DNA of 64,000 nucleotides from an uncultured Granulosicoccaceae bacterium (lineage in GTDB: Bacteria; Pseudomonadota; Gammaproteobacteria; Granulosicoccales; Granulosicoccaceae). The notes under the pieces are model-generated. The model worked only from the letters and a program-made list of their open reading frames with translations, was not told the DNA's origin and made no database searches. Both the position numbers and the translations under genes were made by a program. The stretch is from NCBI GenBank assembly GCA_937927895.1, contig CALGKA010000013.1:87644-151643 (forward strand), written 5' to 3'. Shown piece after piece: positions 1 to 10,111 of the stretch (positions are counted from its first letter, which is position 1; each line of letters opens with the position of its first letter).

Positions 1-1
1 T

Positions 2-208
2 GAAAGAGTCACGGGCTACGTGGTTGGAGGTATTAGTCCGCTTGGACAAAAGCAACTACTAAAAACATGCATTGATCAATCTGCTTTTAACTTTGACACA
101 ATATTTGTAAGTGGTGGAAAAAGAGGTTTGCAGTTAGAGCTCAAGCCAACCGACCTTAAAGCGGCAATTCGCGCAAGTACCGCCAATGTTGCAAAACCCA
201 TAGTCTAG
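2..208 (+). CDS. ybaK: Cys-tRNA(Pro)/Cys-tRNA(Cys) deacylase YbaK, C-terminal part
   Basis: The frame is open from the first bases of the window and ends at TAG 206-208, so only the last ~68 residues are present. The text reads E-R-V-T-G-Y-V-V-G-G-I-S-P-L-G-Q-K, then a V-S-G-G-K-R-G-L segment and a closing region, which is the typical C-terminal half of YbaK/EbsC proteins. Family knowledge: YbaK hydrolyses Cys mischarged onto tRNA(Pro) as a free-standing trans-editing factor in the cytoplasm. The GTG at 20 is internal, not a start. It converges on the M14 peptidase gene with about 30 bases between the stops. Confidence 0.85.
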   Translation, partial: ERVTGYVVGGISPLGQKQLLKTCIDQSAFNFDTIFVSGGKRGLQLELKPTDLKAAIRASTANVAKPIV

Positions 209-238
209 TAGCGACCAGGCTAGGTTAAATCAATCGCG

Positions 239-1366
239 TTATAACTTATCTATAATGCTATGAATTGCCGCAACACATGAAGCACCTAACTTTTTAGAGC
301 GCTCACCGGACCAGCCTTTTATAGGATCAGGAATCTCTATGTTGTCTTTAAATGGCATTTCTAATGTCATTGCAGGGCACGCAAATTGTTCGGCTATATA
401 ACTACTGCATATGCCATAGTTGGCAGCCTTAGGCGGGGTAATTGGGTAGCCCACTGTTGTTTGAAAATCTGGGTTAATGCTCATTAGGTGACTCTTAAAA
501 AGCTCTTGTAACTCTTTACGTTCGGCAGTCCATGAATGAATACCTTCAGTACCTGCGATAAAGTTATACGGCAATGCTTCATCACCATGAACGTCTAAAT
601 TGAAGCTCACCCCTGTTTCACGCATTTTCTGTAACACATAAAACACTTCTGGAGATTGTTCTAAGGTGCTTTTATTCCACTCCCGATTAAGGTTAATGCC
701 GAAAGCGTTAGTTCTTAAATGACCACGGAAGCTGCCATCTGGATTCATATTCGGCACTACTAAAAACTCTGCATAATCTAACAATGTGCATGACACTGCA
801 TCAGTACTATCCAATAGACGATTAAGATAACCTTCCATCCACCACTGCGCCATTGGCTCACCAGGGTGTTGTCTGGCAATTGCCCAAATCTTCAACGGCT
901 TTTCAACGCTTCCAATCCTAATCAGGTCTATATCTCTGCCATCAAGAGTTTTACCTATTACTTCAACCGCTGCTTTGGAAGAGACTGCACAGCGGGCTAT
1001 TAGATCATCATGGCGTTGTAAGGAATATGGCGTAAAATAGGCAAACCAGACTGTGTCTGAGTCTGTGTTTAAAGAGAAACTTAATACGTCATTGCTAAAT
1101 GAGGTATCAATTCGGAACCACTCTTTTCGATCATAGCTTGCCACCACACGATAATCTTTCCAACCATTTGGGTATGATGATGAACCAGCATTATCTATGT
1201 GCAATTGATAATGATTGCCCGCCGTAGCTGTCATTCGAAAGTAAAACCACTGGTAAAATTCACCACCGGCATCGGGCACAATATTCAATCGAATGTTGTC
1301 AGCACTATCACAACTTAGGCATTCAATATTGCCACCATCAAACTGACTGCTAATCACTACAGCCAT
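239..1366 (-). CDS. M14-family zinc carboxypeptidase, cytosolic-carboxypeptidase-like
   Basis: A 375-residue protein of the M14 peptidase family, closest in layout to the cytosolic carboxypeptidase (CCP/AGTPBP1) branch. It has an N-terminal beta-rich domain (about 1-125) containing Y-F-T-P-Y, then the zinc peptidase domain. Visible catalytic parts are the H-P-G-E motif (H167 and E170 as zinc ligands), N-x-N-P-D-G-S near 207-212, the third ligand H260 in L-D-V-H-G-D, and T-L-E-M-P with E336 as the likely general base. There is no signal peptide, so it should act in the cytoplasm. The bacterial substrate is not known; trimming of acidic C-termini or peptides is inferred. It lies 34 bases downstream of nadE on the same strand and may be co-transcribed. 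Confidence 0.8.
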   Translation of the reverse strand: MAVVISSQFDGGNIECLSCDSADNIRLNIVPDAGGEFYQWFYFRMTATAGNHYQLHIDNAGSSSYPNGWKDYRVVASYDRKEWFRIDTSFSNDVLSFSLNTDSDTVWFAYFTPYSLQRHDDLIARCAVSSKAAVEVIGKTLDGRDIDLIRIGSVEKPLKIWAIARQHPGEPMAQWWMEGYLNRLLDSTDAVSCTLLDYAEFLVVPNMNPDGSFRGHLRTNAFGINLNREWNKSTLEQSPEVFYVLQKMRETGVSFNLDVHGDEALPYNFIAGTEGIHSWTAERKELQELFKSHLMSINPDFQTTVGYPITPPKAANYGICSSYIAEQFACPAMTLEMPFKDNIEIPDPIKGWSGERSKKLGASCVAAIHSIIDKL

Positions 1367-1400
1367 TGTAGATCCAGGTTAATTGCTGCTAGTGCAAGTG

Positions 1401-3329
1401 TTATGACAAAGATTCTATATGTTCAAGGATCGCGCTGGCATCAGCCTCGTCAGGCATACGCCAATCACCACGTGGAGATAAACTCACACTACCGACTTTT
1501 GGGCCCGATGGCAGGGTGGTGCGTTTGAATTGATGCATATAGAAGCGTTTAAAAAACAACGCCAACCATTTTTTAATGGTTCCACGATCGTATTTTTCTT
1601 TAAACGCCAGCTGCGCCAGAGCATAAATTTTCTCAGCGTTAAACCCATTACGTAAATAGTGGTAGATGAAAAAATCATGTAGCTCGTAAGGTCCAATTAT
1701 AGATTCAGTATGATGCGCGACTTCATCATTGGCATTATCTTTAGCGGGTACCAGCTCAGGTGAAATGGGTGTATCCAAAATGCGTAAAAGTGCTTCAGAC
1801 AACGCTTTATCGGCACGATGAGTCGCATACCAACGCACCAAATAGATCACCAAGGTTTTCGGCACACTCGCATTAACGTTATAGCTCGACATCTGATCAG
1901 CGTTATAGGTACACCAACCAAGCGCAAGCTCTGAAAGATCACCTGTACCGACCACAATACCGTCCATTTGATTAGCTAGATCAAACAATATTTGTGTGCG
2001 TTCCCGTGCTTGAGCGTTTTCAAACACGACATCGTGTTCACCACCGTGTGATAAATCTTTTAAATGCTGCTCGACCGAGGCATCTATACGAACTTCTTTT
2101 AGATTCGCACCAGCAGATGATGCCAACATTCGAGCACTATCAAGTGTGTGCTCACTGGTAGCGGGGCCCGGTAGAGTAATTGCACACAGTGCGCTTCGGT
2201 CTTTATCGAGCAATGCCAGGGCATCCAGGCAAACCAAAAACGCCAGTGTTGAATCAAGTCCACCCGAAACCCCTAATATCAAGGTTTTTGAGTACGCCGC
2301 CATCATGCGACGGGCAAGCCCGGTACTTTGTATTTTTAAAATCTCGCTGGCGCGTTCACCAAACTCTAGCTCATCACCTGGAACAAACGGTTTTGAGTCA
2401 AAGTGTCGCTGTAGTTGTTTAAGCGTTGCTCTAGTGCCCTTGCCGTTAAACCTGTAGGGCGTTGGTCGTTCGCTATTGGCAAAAGTGCCATTTTTTGAGC
2501 GATCATGCCTGAGCTTCTGCCAATCAAATTCGCAAATTATCTGACTACCAGCTAAATTAAAACGCTCAGATTCCTGTAGCAGAACGCCGTTTTCGGCAAA
2601 CATATTATGGCCGCCAAAAACAATATCCTTAGTGGATTCTGTAGGGCCACTGGCAGCATATAGATAAGCACAAACACCTTGAGCGCTGGCCATGCGAATC
2701 AGATCGCGTCGGTAATTGGCCTTTGATACCAGCTCATTACTGGCAGACAAATTAACGATTAACTCAGCGCCTGCTCTGACATGAGACATAGAGGGAGGCG
2801 CCGGTGCCCATAAGTCTTCGCATATTTCTATAGCGAAAGAAGATTCACCTAACGCGAAAAGTTGCTCAGCAGCCATGACAAATTCGCCAAGCACCGGGTG
2901 TTCAATACACTGTTCTATGCCCTGCCCTGATACGAACCAACGCTTATCATAGAATTCACCGTAATTAGGATGGGATGTCTTTGGTACCGCTCCAAGGACT
3001 TGGCCATACTGACAGACAAAACCCGCATTTAATAACCGGCCATCTTTGAGCCGCCAAGGGGCACCCACCACAACGATACGTTCATCAGTGGCGCTGGCGA
3101 TTTGACATAAAGCCTCTTCACACTGATCAATCATGGATTGATTGAAAAAAAGATCTTCGCAGGTATAGCCGCTGATACTCAGCTCTGGAAAGAGTATAAG
3201 TGAGGCATCGGCAAAATCCGGATCTCGAATGCACTCTATAATTCTCTGAGCATTACGTTTAGGATTGCCAATCGCTACCACCGGTGCAACGGCGGCAAGT
3301 CGGATAAAGCCATAATCTGCATAATTCAT
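1401..3329 (-). CDS. nadE: NAD+ synthase, glutamine-hydrolysing
   Basis: A two-domain enzyme of 642 residues that makes NAD+ from nicotinate adenine dinucleotide, ATP and glutamine, the last step of NAD synthesis. The N-terminal nitrilase-type glutaminase domain (about 8-290) shows the Glu-Lys-Cys triad: E49 in F-P-E-L, K117 in V-P-K-T, and C170 in E-I-C-E-D-L-W. The C-terminal synthetase domain starts near 340 and has the ATP-pyrophosphatase P-loop S-G-G-L-D-S at 355-360. The length fits the long glutamine-dependent class rather than the short ammonia-dependent NadE. ATG start. It is divergent from sthA, another pyridine-nucleotide gene, across a 207-base gap. Confidence 0.93.
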   Translation of the reverse strand: MNYADYGFIRLAAVAPVVAIGNPKRNAQRIIECIRDPDFADASLILFPELSISGYTCEDLFFNQSMIDQCEEALCQIASATDERIVVVGAPWRLKDGRLLNAGFVCQYGQVLGAVPKTSHPNYGEFYDKRWFVSGQGIEQCIEHPVLGEFVMAAEQLFALGESSFAIEICEDLWAPAPPSMSHVRAGAELIVNLSASNELVSKANYRRDLIRMASAQGVCAYLYAASGPTESTKDIVFGGHNMFAENGVLLQESERFNLAGSQIICEFDWQKLRHDRSKNGTFANSERPTPYRFNGKGTRATLKQLQRHFDSKPFVPGDELEFGERASEILKIQSTGLARRMMAAYSKTLILGVSGGLDSTLAFLVCLDALALLDKDRSALCAITLPGPATSEHTLDSARMLASSAGANLKEVRIDASVEQHLKDLSHGGEHDVVFENAQARERTQILFDLANQMDGIVVGTGDLSELALGWCTYNADQMSSYNVNASVPKTLVIYLVRWYATHRADKALSEALLRILDTPISPELVPAKDNANDEVAHHTESIIGPYELHDFFIYHYLRNGFNAEKIYALAQLAFKEKYDRGTIKKWLALFFKRFYMHQFKRTTLPSGPKVGSVSLSPRGDWRMPDEADASAILEHIESLS

Positions 3330-3536
3330 GCGTATATTCTAGCGCGGTTTGCCCAAATGGAATCCAAACCAGAGTGTTTTTATGAAGATTTAGTCAATTC
3401 AGGCGGTTTGGTAAGTATTAGACCACCTATCCATCGACATACAATCGCAGCATGGAACATAGGTGTGCCTTACAACGGCAACATCAATTAATTTGAAATC
3501 TGCCTTGATCGGGCCTACAGCAACTAGTCTCAAACC

Positions 3537-4988
3537 ATGACAACAAAAGAATACGACACCATAGTAATTGGCTCTGGCCCCGCTGGTGAGGGCGCGTCGA
3601 TGAAGCTTGCCAAGACAGGCCAAAATGTAGCGATGATTGAACACTATCGTGAAGTCGGTGGTGGTTGCACCCATTGGGGCACTATCCCCAGTAAATCATT
3701 GCGTCACTCTGTTCAAATGGTCAGCCGATTTCGCCAGGACCCAATTTTCAGACGAATAGCAGGCCATGTCGATGTCACTTGGCAGGAGCTGGTCAAATCT
3801 GCGCAGTCAGTGATAGAAGATCAAGTCTCGATGCGTGAAAGTTTCTATTTTAGAAACCGGGTTGAATTACACCGCGGTTCGGCAAGCTTTATTGATCCCA
3901 ACACTGTACGGGTGGTTTCAAAAAACGGCAGCGAAGAGATTTGCAAAGCAAAGAACATAGTCATCGCCACTGGCTCTATTCCATACCAACCCGATGATGT
4001 TGATTTCAGGCACCCCAGAATTTGCGATAGTGACACGATTCTTGGCATCGACTTCGTTCCTAGATCTATCATTATCTATGGCGCAGGTGTTATCGGTTGC
4101 GAGTACGCCTCAATCTTTGGCAACCTTGGCGTTAAGGTTGATCTGGTCAATACCCGTGACCGATTACTATCGTTTTTAGACGGCGAAATTACCGATGCAC
4201 TCGGTTACCACTTCCGCGAAATAGGTGTCACGGTGCGCAGTAATGAAACCTATTCTTCTATATCCGCCGATGATGATTCAGTCGTTATTGATCTCCAGAG
4301 TGGAAAGCGTTTTAAAGCTGATGCTATCTTGTGGGCCAATGGTCGCTCCGGTGCTACCGATAAACTAAAACTCGAAAATGCCGGCATAACGCCTAACAAT
4401 CGAAAACAAATTGAAGTCGATGAATATTATCGTTCTTCTGTACCGCATATTTATGCAGTCGGTGATGTGGTCGGGGCTCCCGGGCTTGCAAGTGCCGGTT
4501 ATGATCAAGGCCGCTTTGCAGGTACGCATATTGGTGAAGGTGAATGCGATACACGTTTAATCAGTGATATCCCGACAGGCATCTATACTGACCCCGAAAT
4601 CAGCTCTATAGGCCTAACAGAAGCCGAACTTACAGAACAAAAAATACCTTATGAAGTAGGCCGATCACTGTTCCGGTCTATTGCCCGCGCGCAAATTACA
4701 GGGCAAACCACGGGCATGTTAAAAATATTGTTTAATACCCAAACCCTTGAAATTCTGGGCATTCACTGTTTTGGCAACCAGTCATCTGAGATTATTCATA
4801 TTGGCCAGGCCATCATGCGCCAACCAGGTGGGGGCAATCGCGTCACCTACTTTACCGAGAATACATTTAACTACCCGACCATGGCTGAAGCGTATCGTGT
4901 TGCAGCCCTTAACGGCTTAAACCGAATTCAATGGCAGGAAATCAACGATACGCCGCCCGATACTGATGAAGTGATCGGTGAAATCTAA
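3537..4988 (+). CDS. sthA: Soluble pyridine nucleotide transhydrogenase
   Basis: A 483-residue flavoprotein of the pyridine nucleotide-disulphide oxidoreductase family. It interconverts NADPH + NAD+ with NADP+ + NADH in the cytoplasm. The FAD-binding G-S-G-P-A-G lies at residues 12-17. The segment [10 protein letters not shown] at 44-53 is the SthA signature, in which only one cysteine remains of the CxxxxC redox pair of lipoamide dehydrogenases. A second nucleotide-binding fold (Y-G-A-G-V-I-G) follows near 185 and the dimerisation domain closes the protein. The ATG at 3537 gives the normal family length. A strong hairpin terminator follows directly. Confidence 0.93.
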   Translation: MTTKEYDTIVIGSGPAGEGASMKLAKTGQNVAMIEHYREVGGGCTHWGTIPSKSLRHSVQMVSRFRQDPIFRRIAGHVDVTWQELVKSAQSVIEDQVSMRESFYFRNRVELHRGSASFIDPNTVRVVSKNGSEEICKAKNIVIATGSIPYQPDDVDFRHPRICDSDTILGIDFVPRSIIIYGAGVIGCEYASIFGNLGVKVDLVNTRDRLLSFLDGEITDALGYHFREIGVTVRSNETYSSISADDDSVVIDLQSGKRFKADAILWANGRSGATDKLKLENAGITPNNRKQIEVDEYYRSSVPHIYAVGDVVGAPGLASAGYDQGRFAGTHIGEGECDTRLISDIPTGIYTDPEISSIGLTEAELTEQKIPYEVGRSLFRSIARAQITGQTTGMLKILFNTQTLEILGIHCFGNQSSEIIHIGQAIMRQPGGGNRVTYFTENTFNYPTMAEAYRVAALNGLNRIQWQEINDTPPDTDEVIGEI

Positions 4989-4994
4989 CGTAAA

Positions 4995-5024
4995 AAAAGC
5001 CCCTTACAACTACCAGGGGCTTTT
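4995..5024. terminator. Bidirectional intrinsic terminator between sthA and argH
   Basis: Inverted repeat AAAAGCCCC (4995-5003) / GGGGCTTTT (5016-5024) with a 12-base loop. It has an A-run on one side and a T-run on the other, so it can end both the plus-strand sthA and the minus-strand argH transcripts, whose stops flank it. Confidence 0.85.
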
Positions 5025-5040
5025 CTAAAGATGCTTGCCA

Positions 5041-6447
5041 TTAATAAGCATTGCCTATTCGTTTTCGGGCTGTATCGATAGCGCTTTTAACTTGTGAAGG
5101 TGCGGTACCGCCAATATGATCACGTGCAGCTACTGATCCTTCAAGGGTTAGCACTGCAAAAACATCGTCTTTTATATCTTCACAAAAGCCCTGCAGCTCT
5201 TCAAGACTAAACTCGCTCAAGTCCCTACCCTGTTCTATGCCGTACGCGACTGCTTTGCCGACCACTTCATGGCTATCTCTAAATGCCATACCGCGCTTAA
5301 CTAAGTAATCTGCTAGATCAGTGGCGGTAGCAAACCCCTTTAGTGCTGCATTGCGCATATTGTCAGACTTAGGTTCTATCGCTGGAATCATGTCGGCAAA
5401 AGCACGCAAGCAACCCATGAGTGTATCTATGGTGTCAAACAGGGGTTCTTTATCTTCCTGGTTGTCTTTGTTGTAAGCCAATGGTTGTGATTTCATTAGC
5501 GTAAGCAAACTTACTAAGTGGCCGGTAACTCGGCCTGTTTTACCGCGTACAAGTTCTGGCACATCGGGGTTTTTCTTCTGCGGCATAATACTTGAGCCCG
5601 TACAAAATCGATCAGGCAGATCTATAAAATCAAATTGTGCTGAAGACCACAGAACTAGTTCTTCTGACATTCTCGAAAGATGGGTCATCACAATTGCAGC
5701 ACTTGCGCAGAATTCAATTGCGAAATCCCGATCACTGACCGCATCCAGAGAATTTTGCGCCACACTCGCAAAACCGAGTAGCTCACAGCTGTATTCACGG
5801 TCAATAGGATAGGTAGTTCCAGCCAGGGCCGCCGCACCTAACGGCATTACATTTACACGCTTATTGCAGTCATACAGGCGATCAATATCTCTCGAGATCA
5901 TTTCAAACCATGCCATCACATGATGACCAAATGTAACGGGTTGTGCCGTCTGTAAATGGGTAAAGCCCGGCATTATTACATCGGTGTGGCGTTCGGCCAG
6001 TTCAAGTAATCCGTGTTGTAGCCTCTGTGCTTCGGCGATTATTACCTCAATCGCTTCACGCATATAAAGGCGTATGTCGGTTGCCACCTGATCATTACGC
6101 GAGCGACCGGTGTGCAATCTTTTTCCTGCATCGCCAATGCGATCTGTCAGCCGAGCTTCAATGTTCATGTGCACATCTTCAAGTTCAATTGACCACGGAA
6201 ACTCACCGGCGTCTATCTCTGCACTGATTTCATCCAGGCCCTGGAGAATTTTTGCAACATCGTCCGCTGATAAAACACCGGTTTTACCAAGCATTTGCGC
6301 ATGCGCGCGAGAACAATTTATATCTTGCGCTGCCATACGCTGATCAAATTCTACGGATGCCGTGAATGCTTGCACGAATTCATCAGTTGAGCCTGTAAAC
6401 CGGCCACCCCATAACTGATTGCTATTTTGATTTTTATTTTTACTCAT
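5041..6447 (-). CDS. argH: Argininosuccinate lyase
   Basis: A 468-residue member of the fumarase/aspartase superfamily that splits argininosuccinate into arginine and fumarate, the last step of arginine synthesis. Visible landmarks are L-W-G-G-R-F near the N-terminus (12-17), H-T-G-R-S-R-N-D-Q at 112-120, T-H-L-Q-T-A-Q-P at 163-170, and the superfamily signature [11 protein letters not shown] at 284-294 on the mobile catalytic loop. Length is normal. It is divergent from hemC across about 140 bases, an arrangement common in gammaproteobacteria. Confidence 0.95.
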   Translation of the reverse strand: MSKNKNQNSNQLWGGRFTGSTDEFVQAFTASVEFDQRMAAQDINCSRAHAQMLGKTGVLSADDVAKILQGLDEISAEIDAGEFPWSIELEDVHMNIEARLTDRIGDAGKRLHTGRSRNDQVATDIRLYMREAIEVIIAEAQRLQHGLLELAERHTDVIMPGFTHLQTAQPVTFGHHVMAWFEMISRDIDRLYDCNKRVNVMPLGAAALAGTTYPIDREYSCELLGFASVAQNSLDAVSDRDFAIEFCASAAIVMTHLSRMSEELVLWSSAQFDFIDLPDRFCTGSSIMPQKKNPDVPELVRGKTGRVTGHLVSLLTLMKSQPLAYNKDNQEDKEPLFDTIDTLMGCLRAFADMIPAIEPKSDNMRNAALKGFATATDLADYLVKRGMAFRDSHEVVGKAVAYGIEQGRDLSEFSLEELQGFCEDIKDDVFAVLTLEGSVAARDHIGGTAPSQVKSAIDTARKRIGNAY

Positions 6448-6591
6448 TGATCCGGTATCTGGGCGCGCATAGATGCAACGCTTAAGTTAATAGTGAGTAC
6501 TCATACCTGATATTATCAGTTTGCTGGTAGCGGGTCTCCGTTGCCGCTCTGATCTTTCTCTAAAGCTTAACGCCAGACGGCAATGTTCCCT

Positions 6592-7512
6592 ATGTCAGAC
6601 ATTCTAAAAATAGCCACTCGCAAAAGCCCGCTAGCACTCTGGCAAGCAGAAGAAGTACAACGCCACTTAGCACTGGCAGGTGCCGCTTCTGAACTGGTAA
6701 AAATGACTACCTTGGGCGATGAAATTCTCGACCAACCCTTAGCTAAAATTGGCGGCAAAGGGCTTTTCATAAAGGAACTGCAGCGCGGCATGTTAGCGGG
6801 ACGCGCCGATATGGCAGCGCACTCAATGAAAGATCTACCGGCGGAGTTTCCACCGGGGTTGCACTTGGGGGCTGTAATGCAGCGCGAAAACCCAAGCGAT
6901 GCTTTTGTCTCTAATCAATATGACAGCCTTACTGATCTACCCGCAGGCGCCATTGTCGGTACTTGCAGTTTGCGTCGCCGTTGTCAGTTGTTGGCCAGGT
7001 TTCCAGATCTTGTTATAAAAGATCTCCGCGGCAACGTTAATACCCGCCTGGCAAAACTCGATAACGGAGATTTCGACGCTATTATTTTGGCAAGTGCCGG
7101 GTTAATTCGTTTGGGCCTTGAAGCGAGAATAAAAAAAGAGATTGATTTTGCAACCATGCTACCAGCCTGTTCTCAAGGTGCTGTCGGTGTAGAGTGCAAA
7201 ATAGATGATCCAACCACCAATCAATTGCTTAGCCATTTGCACCATGCCGATACCGCTTGTCGCGTAACCTGCGAAAGAAGCCTTAATAATAGGCTTGGTG
7301 GCAGTTGCCAAACCCCAATCGCGGCATTTGCAGAACTAACAGACAATACCCTGCACTTACGCGGTCTAATTGGAACCCCGGATGGCTCACGAATATTGAC
7401 CGCTGAAGGCCAGGATCATCGAGACAACGCACAGGCTTTGGGTCTTGCCGTTGCTGAAAAATTAATAGAAGCAGGCGCTTTGGATATCATTGAAAACCTG
7501 GCGTTGTCATAG
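6592..7512 (+). CDS. hemC: Hydroxymethylbilane synthase (porphobilinogen deaminase)
   Basis: Polymerises four porphobilinogen molecules into hydroxymethylbilane for haem synthesis. With the ATG at 6592 the protein is 306 residues and begins M-S-D-I-L-K-I-A-T-R, matching the family N-terminus. An in-frame ATG nine bases earlier (6583) would only add M-F-P, and neither has a clear ribosome site. D81 in M-K-D-L-P is the catalytic aspartate, and C239 in G-G-S-C-Q-T-P carries the dipyrromethane cofactor. hemD follows after 49 bases, as in other gammaproteobacteria. The usual hemX and hemY do not follow. Confidence 0.94.
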   Translation: MSDILKIATRKSPLALWQAEEVQRHLALAGAASELVKMTTLGDEILDQPLAKIGGKGLFIKELQRGMLAGRADMAAHSMKDLPAEFPPGLHLGAVMQRENPSDAFVSNQYDSLTDLPAGAIVGTCSLRRRCQLLARFPDLVIKDLRGNVNTRLAKLDNGDFDAIILASAGLIRLGLEARIKKEIDFATMLPACSQGAVGVECKIDDPTTNQLLSHLHHADTACRVTCERSLNNRLGGSCQTPIAAFAELTDNTLHLRGLIGTPDGSRILTAEGQDHRDNAQALGLAVAEKLIEAGALDIIENLALS

Positions 7513-7561
7513 TTTCGACCTAGAATATTGATCTTACTAAACCAAAAACCGGTAACAACCA

Positions 7562-8338
7562 TTGAACAACACAGCGATATCTTTAGACACTATTAGTGTA
7601 TTGGTTACCCGCCCGATACATCAGGCATCCGGATTCGCTCAGCTGTTGGAAGATGCTCATGGCTTAATGCCAATAAGATTACCCACCCTTGAAATTTCGT
7701 TTATTGACGCAAACCTTCAAGCAGCGCTCGACAGTGACACCGTTATATTCACCAGTGTTAACGCTGTTATCGGCGCACAACGCAGCCTAAGACTGCCGTG
7801 GAAATTTGACGGTAAAATTGCCGCCATAGGGGCTGCAACCGCTAGTGCGCTACAGGCTCACGGCGTTACCGTCGATTGGCAACCGCATAAAGGCGCGGGC
7901 AGTGAGGCTTTACTGGAAACACTGCAATCTGTAGATTCTGAAAAATCAGCTACTAAAGTAACTATTATTCGCGGCGACAGTGGCCGTGAAAAATTAAAAG
8001 AAGTGCTAGCTAATGCCGGTGTAGTAGTCGAAAACCTAACGGTCTATAAAAGAGAGCTACCCAACTACTCAAAACAACAACTCTCGCAAGTATTTGAATT
8101 CGGACTGCCCGATATTATCTCTGTCACCAGCGATCTAGGGCTCACCAATCTTTTAAAAATAGTGCCCTCTAACCTTCACAACGATCTAATAGCCTTGCCG
8201 ATAGTGGTCAACAGTGAGCGCTGTGCAGCACTTGCTCGAGAACAGGGGTTCTCGGCAGAAATCGCAATAGCAGATCCTCCAGGTGACGAAAGCCAAGTGA
8301 CAGAAATTTTACGCATTAAAGAACTACTCGCTAAATAG
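7562..8338 (+). CDS. hemD: Uroporphyrinogen-III synthase
   Basis: A 258-residue HemD protein that closes and inverts ring D of hydroxymethylbilane to give uroporphyrinogen III. The sequence is poorly conserved, as is normal for HemD. It shows the V-L-V-T-R-P start, an F-T-S-V-N-A segment near 60, an I-G-A-A-T-A segment near 95, and an I-I-R-G-D-S-G-R-E segment in the second lobe. The start is TTG at 7562; no ATG lies near the conserved N-terminus. Its place right after hemC supports the call. Confidence 0.88.
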   Translation: MNNTAISLDTISVLVTRPIHQASGFAQLLEDAHGLMPIRLPTLEISFIDANLQAALDSDTVIFTSVNAVIGAQRSLRLPWKFDGKIAAIGAATASALQAHGVTVDWQPHKGAGSEALLETLQSVDSEKSATKVTIIRGDSGREKLKEVLANAGVVVENLTVYKRELPNYSKQQLSQVFEFGLPDIISVTSDLGLTNLLKIVPSNLHNDLIALPIVVNSERCAALAREQGFSAEIAIADPPGDESQVTEILRIKELLAK

Positions 8339-8544
8339 CACCTCGAATCCTGCCTTTAAAAAACTGCGACCGGCTACTAAAGGCCGGTAGATCGTGCTGT
8401 AGTTCACAAAACTGAGCGTCCGTCGCCGTTGCTCCGCTGCCGCTCTCAATCCTTGCGCTCAGTTGCCGAATCAGTCTTAAGGTGCCCTCTCTCAAAATGG
8501 GCGCAAACCTTTAATACCGCACTGATTTTTTATAAGGCAGACTG

Positions 8545-8886
8545 ATGATTATTAAATTTTCTACCGCTAAAGCGCTTACAGCAAGTGTTATAGCACTAGC
8601 TGTAAGCGCTTTGCTTGGCTGTGCCGCCCCACAGCAGGGCGAAAACTTCTACCAGGCAAGCAAGGCCATCCGAGCAGCAGAAACTGCCGGCGCGCTTGAA
8701 CATGCACCTGATAATTACCTCAAAGCTAACGAGATCTATCGCAAAGCAGAAGCAATGAACCAGGCACGTCGTACAGATCGAGCACAAAAATTGCTGGAAC
8801 TAGCGACGGCTCAAGCGAGTTTGGCAAAAGCGATCAGCGAAGCCGCAACAGCTGAGAACTCCCTGGGATATCTCGGCGCTCGCTAA
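8545..8886 (+). CDS. DUF4398-type small lipoprotein
   Basis: A 113-residue protein with a lipoprotein signal peptide: a hydrophobic segment and lipobox A-L-L-G-C with C26 as the lipidated cysteine. The mature part is alanine-rich and helical, with heptad-like K-A-x-x-A-x-x-A-A patterns and a Y-x-K-A-x-E-x-Y-R-K-A-E stretch, as in DUF4398 proteins. It is probably anchored in the outer membrane facing the periplasm. The next gene has the same type of N-terminus plus an OmpA domain, so the two likely form an envelope unit. The precise function is unknown. Confidence 0.7.
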   Translation: MIIKFSTAKALTASVIALAVSALLGCAAPQQGENFYQASKAIRAAETAGALEHAPDNYLKANEIYRKAEAMNQARRTDRAQKLLELATAQASLAKAISEAATAENSLGYLGAR

Positions 8887-8927
8887 ATAGCCTCGCTAAC
8901 TGAACAAAGTAATTAAACGGAATACGC

Positions 8928-10049
8928 ATGACTAACAAGTTCCAACACGCAAGCATGGCTGTACTGCTTGGCGCACTCGCCCTAACAGGATGTGCGACAC
9001 AAAAAGCCTGGACGCCTGAACTAGAGGAAGCTCGCGAAGCTCTTCAACAGGTCAGCAGTGACCCACAAGTGGCAGCGCTTGCAGAAGCTGAGCTAAACAG
9101 TGCTAAGCGGCAACTTCAAAAAGCAGAAGATGCTTCTGACTTCTTCAAGAGCGCAGAGGTTATTTCTCATGAAGCAGCCCTTGCAAAACTCAAAGCACTT
9201 GAAGCACAGCAAACTGCACGTGGTGTTGCTGCAAAGCAAAACCTTCGTATAGCGCAAGCAGGTGGTCAACCGAATGTTCAAGGCCCGAGCATGCAAGCTC
9301 CCATAATGGCAGCAGCGACCCCTTCATTGAGCAACAGTTTCCATAGCAACAGTGCACAAGGTGGATCAATTGCGGCACCGATAAGTGAGCAACAAGCTAT
9401 TGCACAACAACTTGCAGCACTTAGCCAACAGATTATGCAGCTACAAACTCGCATCGAAGGCGGTTCTTTACAATCAGGTGCTACGCATACGGACTCTATG
9501 CAAACCACTTTTACAGCAACGCCTTCTGGCAATGACAGTTTAGAGACCGACTTCAGAATCGAATCTCAGTATCAATTGAGTGCCGAACCTGAAATGGGCG
9601 CTGCAATGGCTGCGCCTGCTGAACCTGAGCTTATCTCTGATCCACGTTTACATGAAGAACTACGTGCAATGAATGCCCGACCTTCAAATCGTGGTATGGA
9701 ATTGACTCTTGGTGAGCGTTATTTTGAAGCGAATTCTGCGCGTATTTGGACAGGTCGTGCAGCAAGACACTTAGACAACATAGCCGCGGTAATGTCTGAA
9801 AACCCAGATCTTGTTCTAGAGGTTGAAGCGCACACCGACAACTCTGGTACAGAAGATTTTAGAAATAACCTTTCTTCTGATCGAGCTGTATCTGTTAAGT
9901 CAGCCTTGGTCCTACGCGGTGTAAGTGCCGCTCGAATTAATGCCACCGGTTACGGTGATTCAGCACCTATTGCTGACAACAACACGGAACTCGGGCAACT
10001 GCAAAACCGCAGAGTAGAAGTCATATTCCCGAACGTAGCACCACAGTAA
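8928..10049 (+). CDS. OmpA-family lipoprotein with DUF4398-like N-terminal region
   Basis: A 373-residue lipoprotein with lipobox A-L-T-G-C and lipidated C22. After the signal comes a helical DUF4398-like region (about 25-105), a low-complexity Q/A/S/M-rich linker (about 110-240), and an OmpA C-terminal peptidoglycan-binding domain (about 255-370). The last shows V-E-A-H-T-D-N-S-G, D-R-A-V-S-V and the closing Q-N-R-R-V-E-V signature. Its likely role is to tether the outer membrane to peptidoglycan. It is 41 bases after the smaller DUF4398 lipoprotein and ends before a strong terminator. Confidence 0.85.
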   Translation: MTNKFQHASMAVLLGALALTGCATQKAWTPELEEAREALQQVSSDPQVAALAEAELNSAKRQLQKAEDASDFFKSAEVISHEAALAKLKALEAQQTARGVAAKQNLRIAQAGGQPNVQGPSMQAPIMAAATPSLSNSFHSNSAQGGSIAAPISEQQAIAQQLAALSQQIMQLQTRIEGGSLQSGATHTDSMQTTFTATPSGNDSLETDFRIESQYQLSAEPEMGAAMAAPAEPELISDPRLHEELRAMNARPSNRGMELTLGERYFEANSARIWTGRAARHLDNIAAVMSENPDLVLEVEAHTDNSGTEDFRNNLSSDRAVSVKSALVLRGVSAARINATGYGDSAPIADNNTELGQLQNRRVEVIFPNVAPQ

Positions 10050-10075
10050 TAAGCAAGAGTTTATAGTCTTAAAGT

Positions 10076-10104
10076 AAAACCCGGCATACGCCGGGTTTTT
10101 TTTT
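10076..10104 (+). terminator. Intrinsic terminator after the OmpA lipoprotein gene
   Basis: Stem CCCGGC (10080-10085) / GCCGGG (10090-10095), loop ATAC, followed by nine Ts. A-T pairing lengthens the stem. It closes the DUF4398-OmpA pair and may also act weakly on the minus strand for ubiD, which ends at 10112. Confidence 0.85.
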
Positions 10105-10111
10105 GCAGGGC

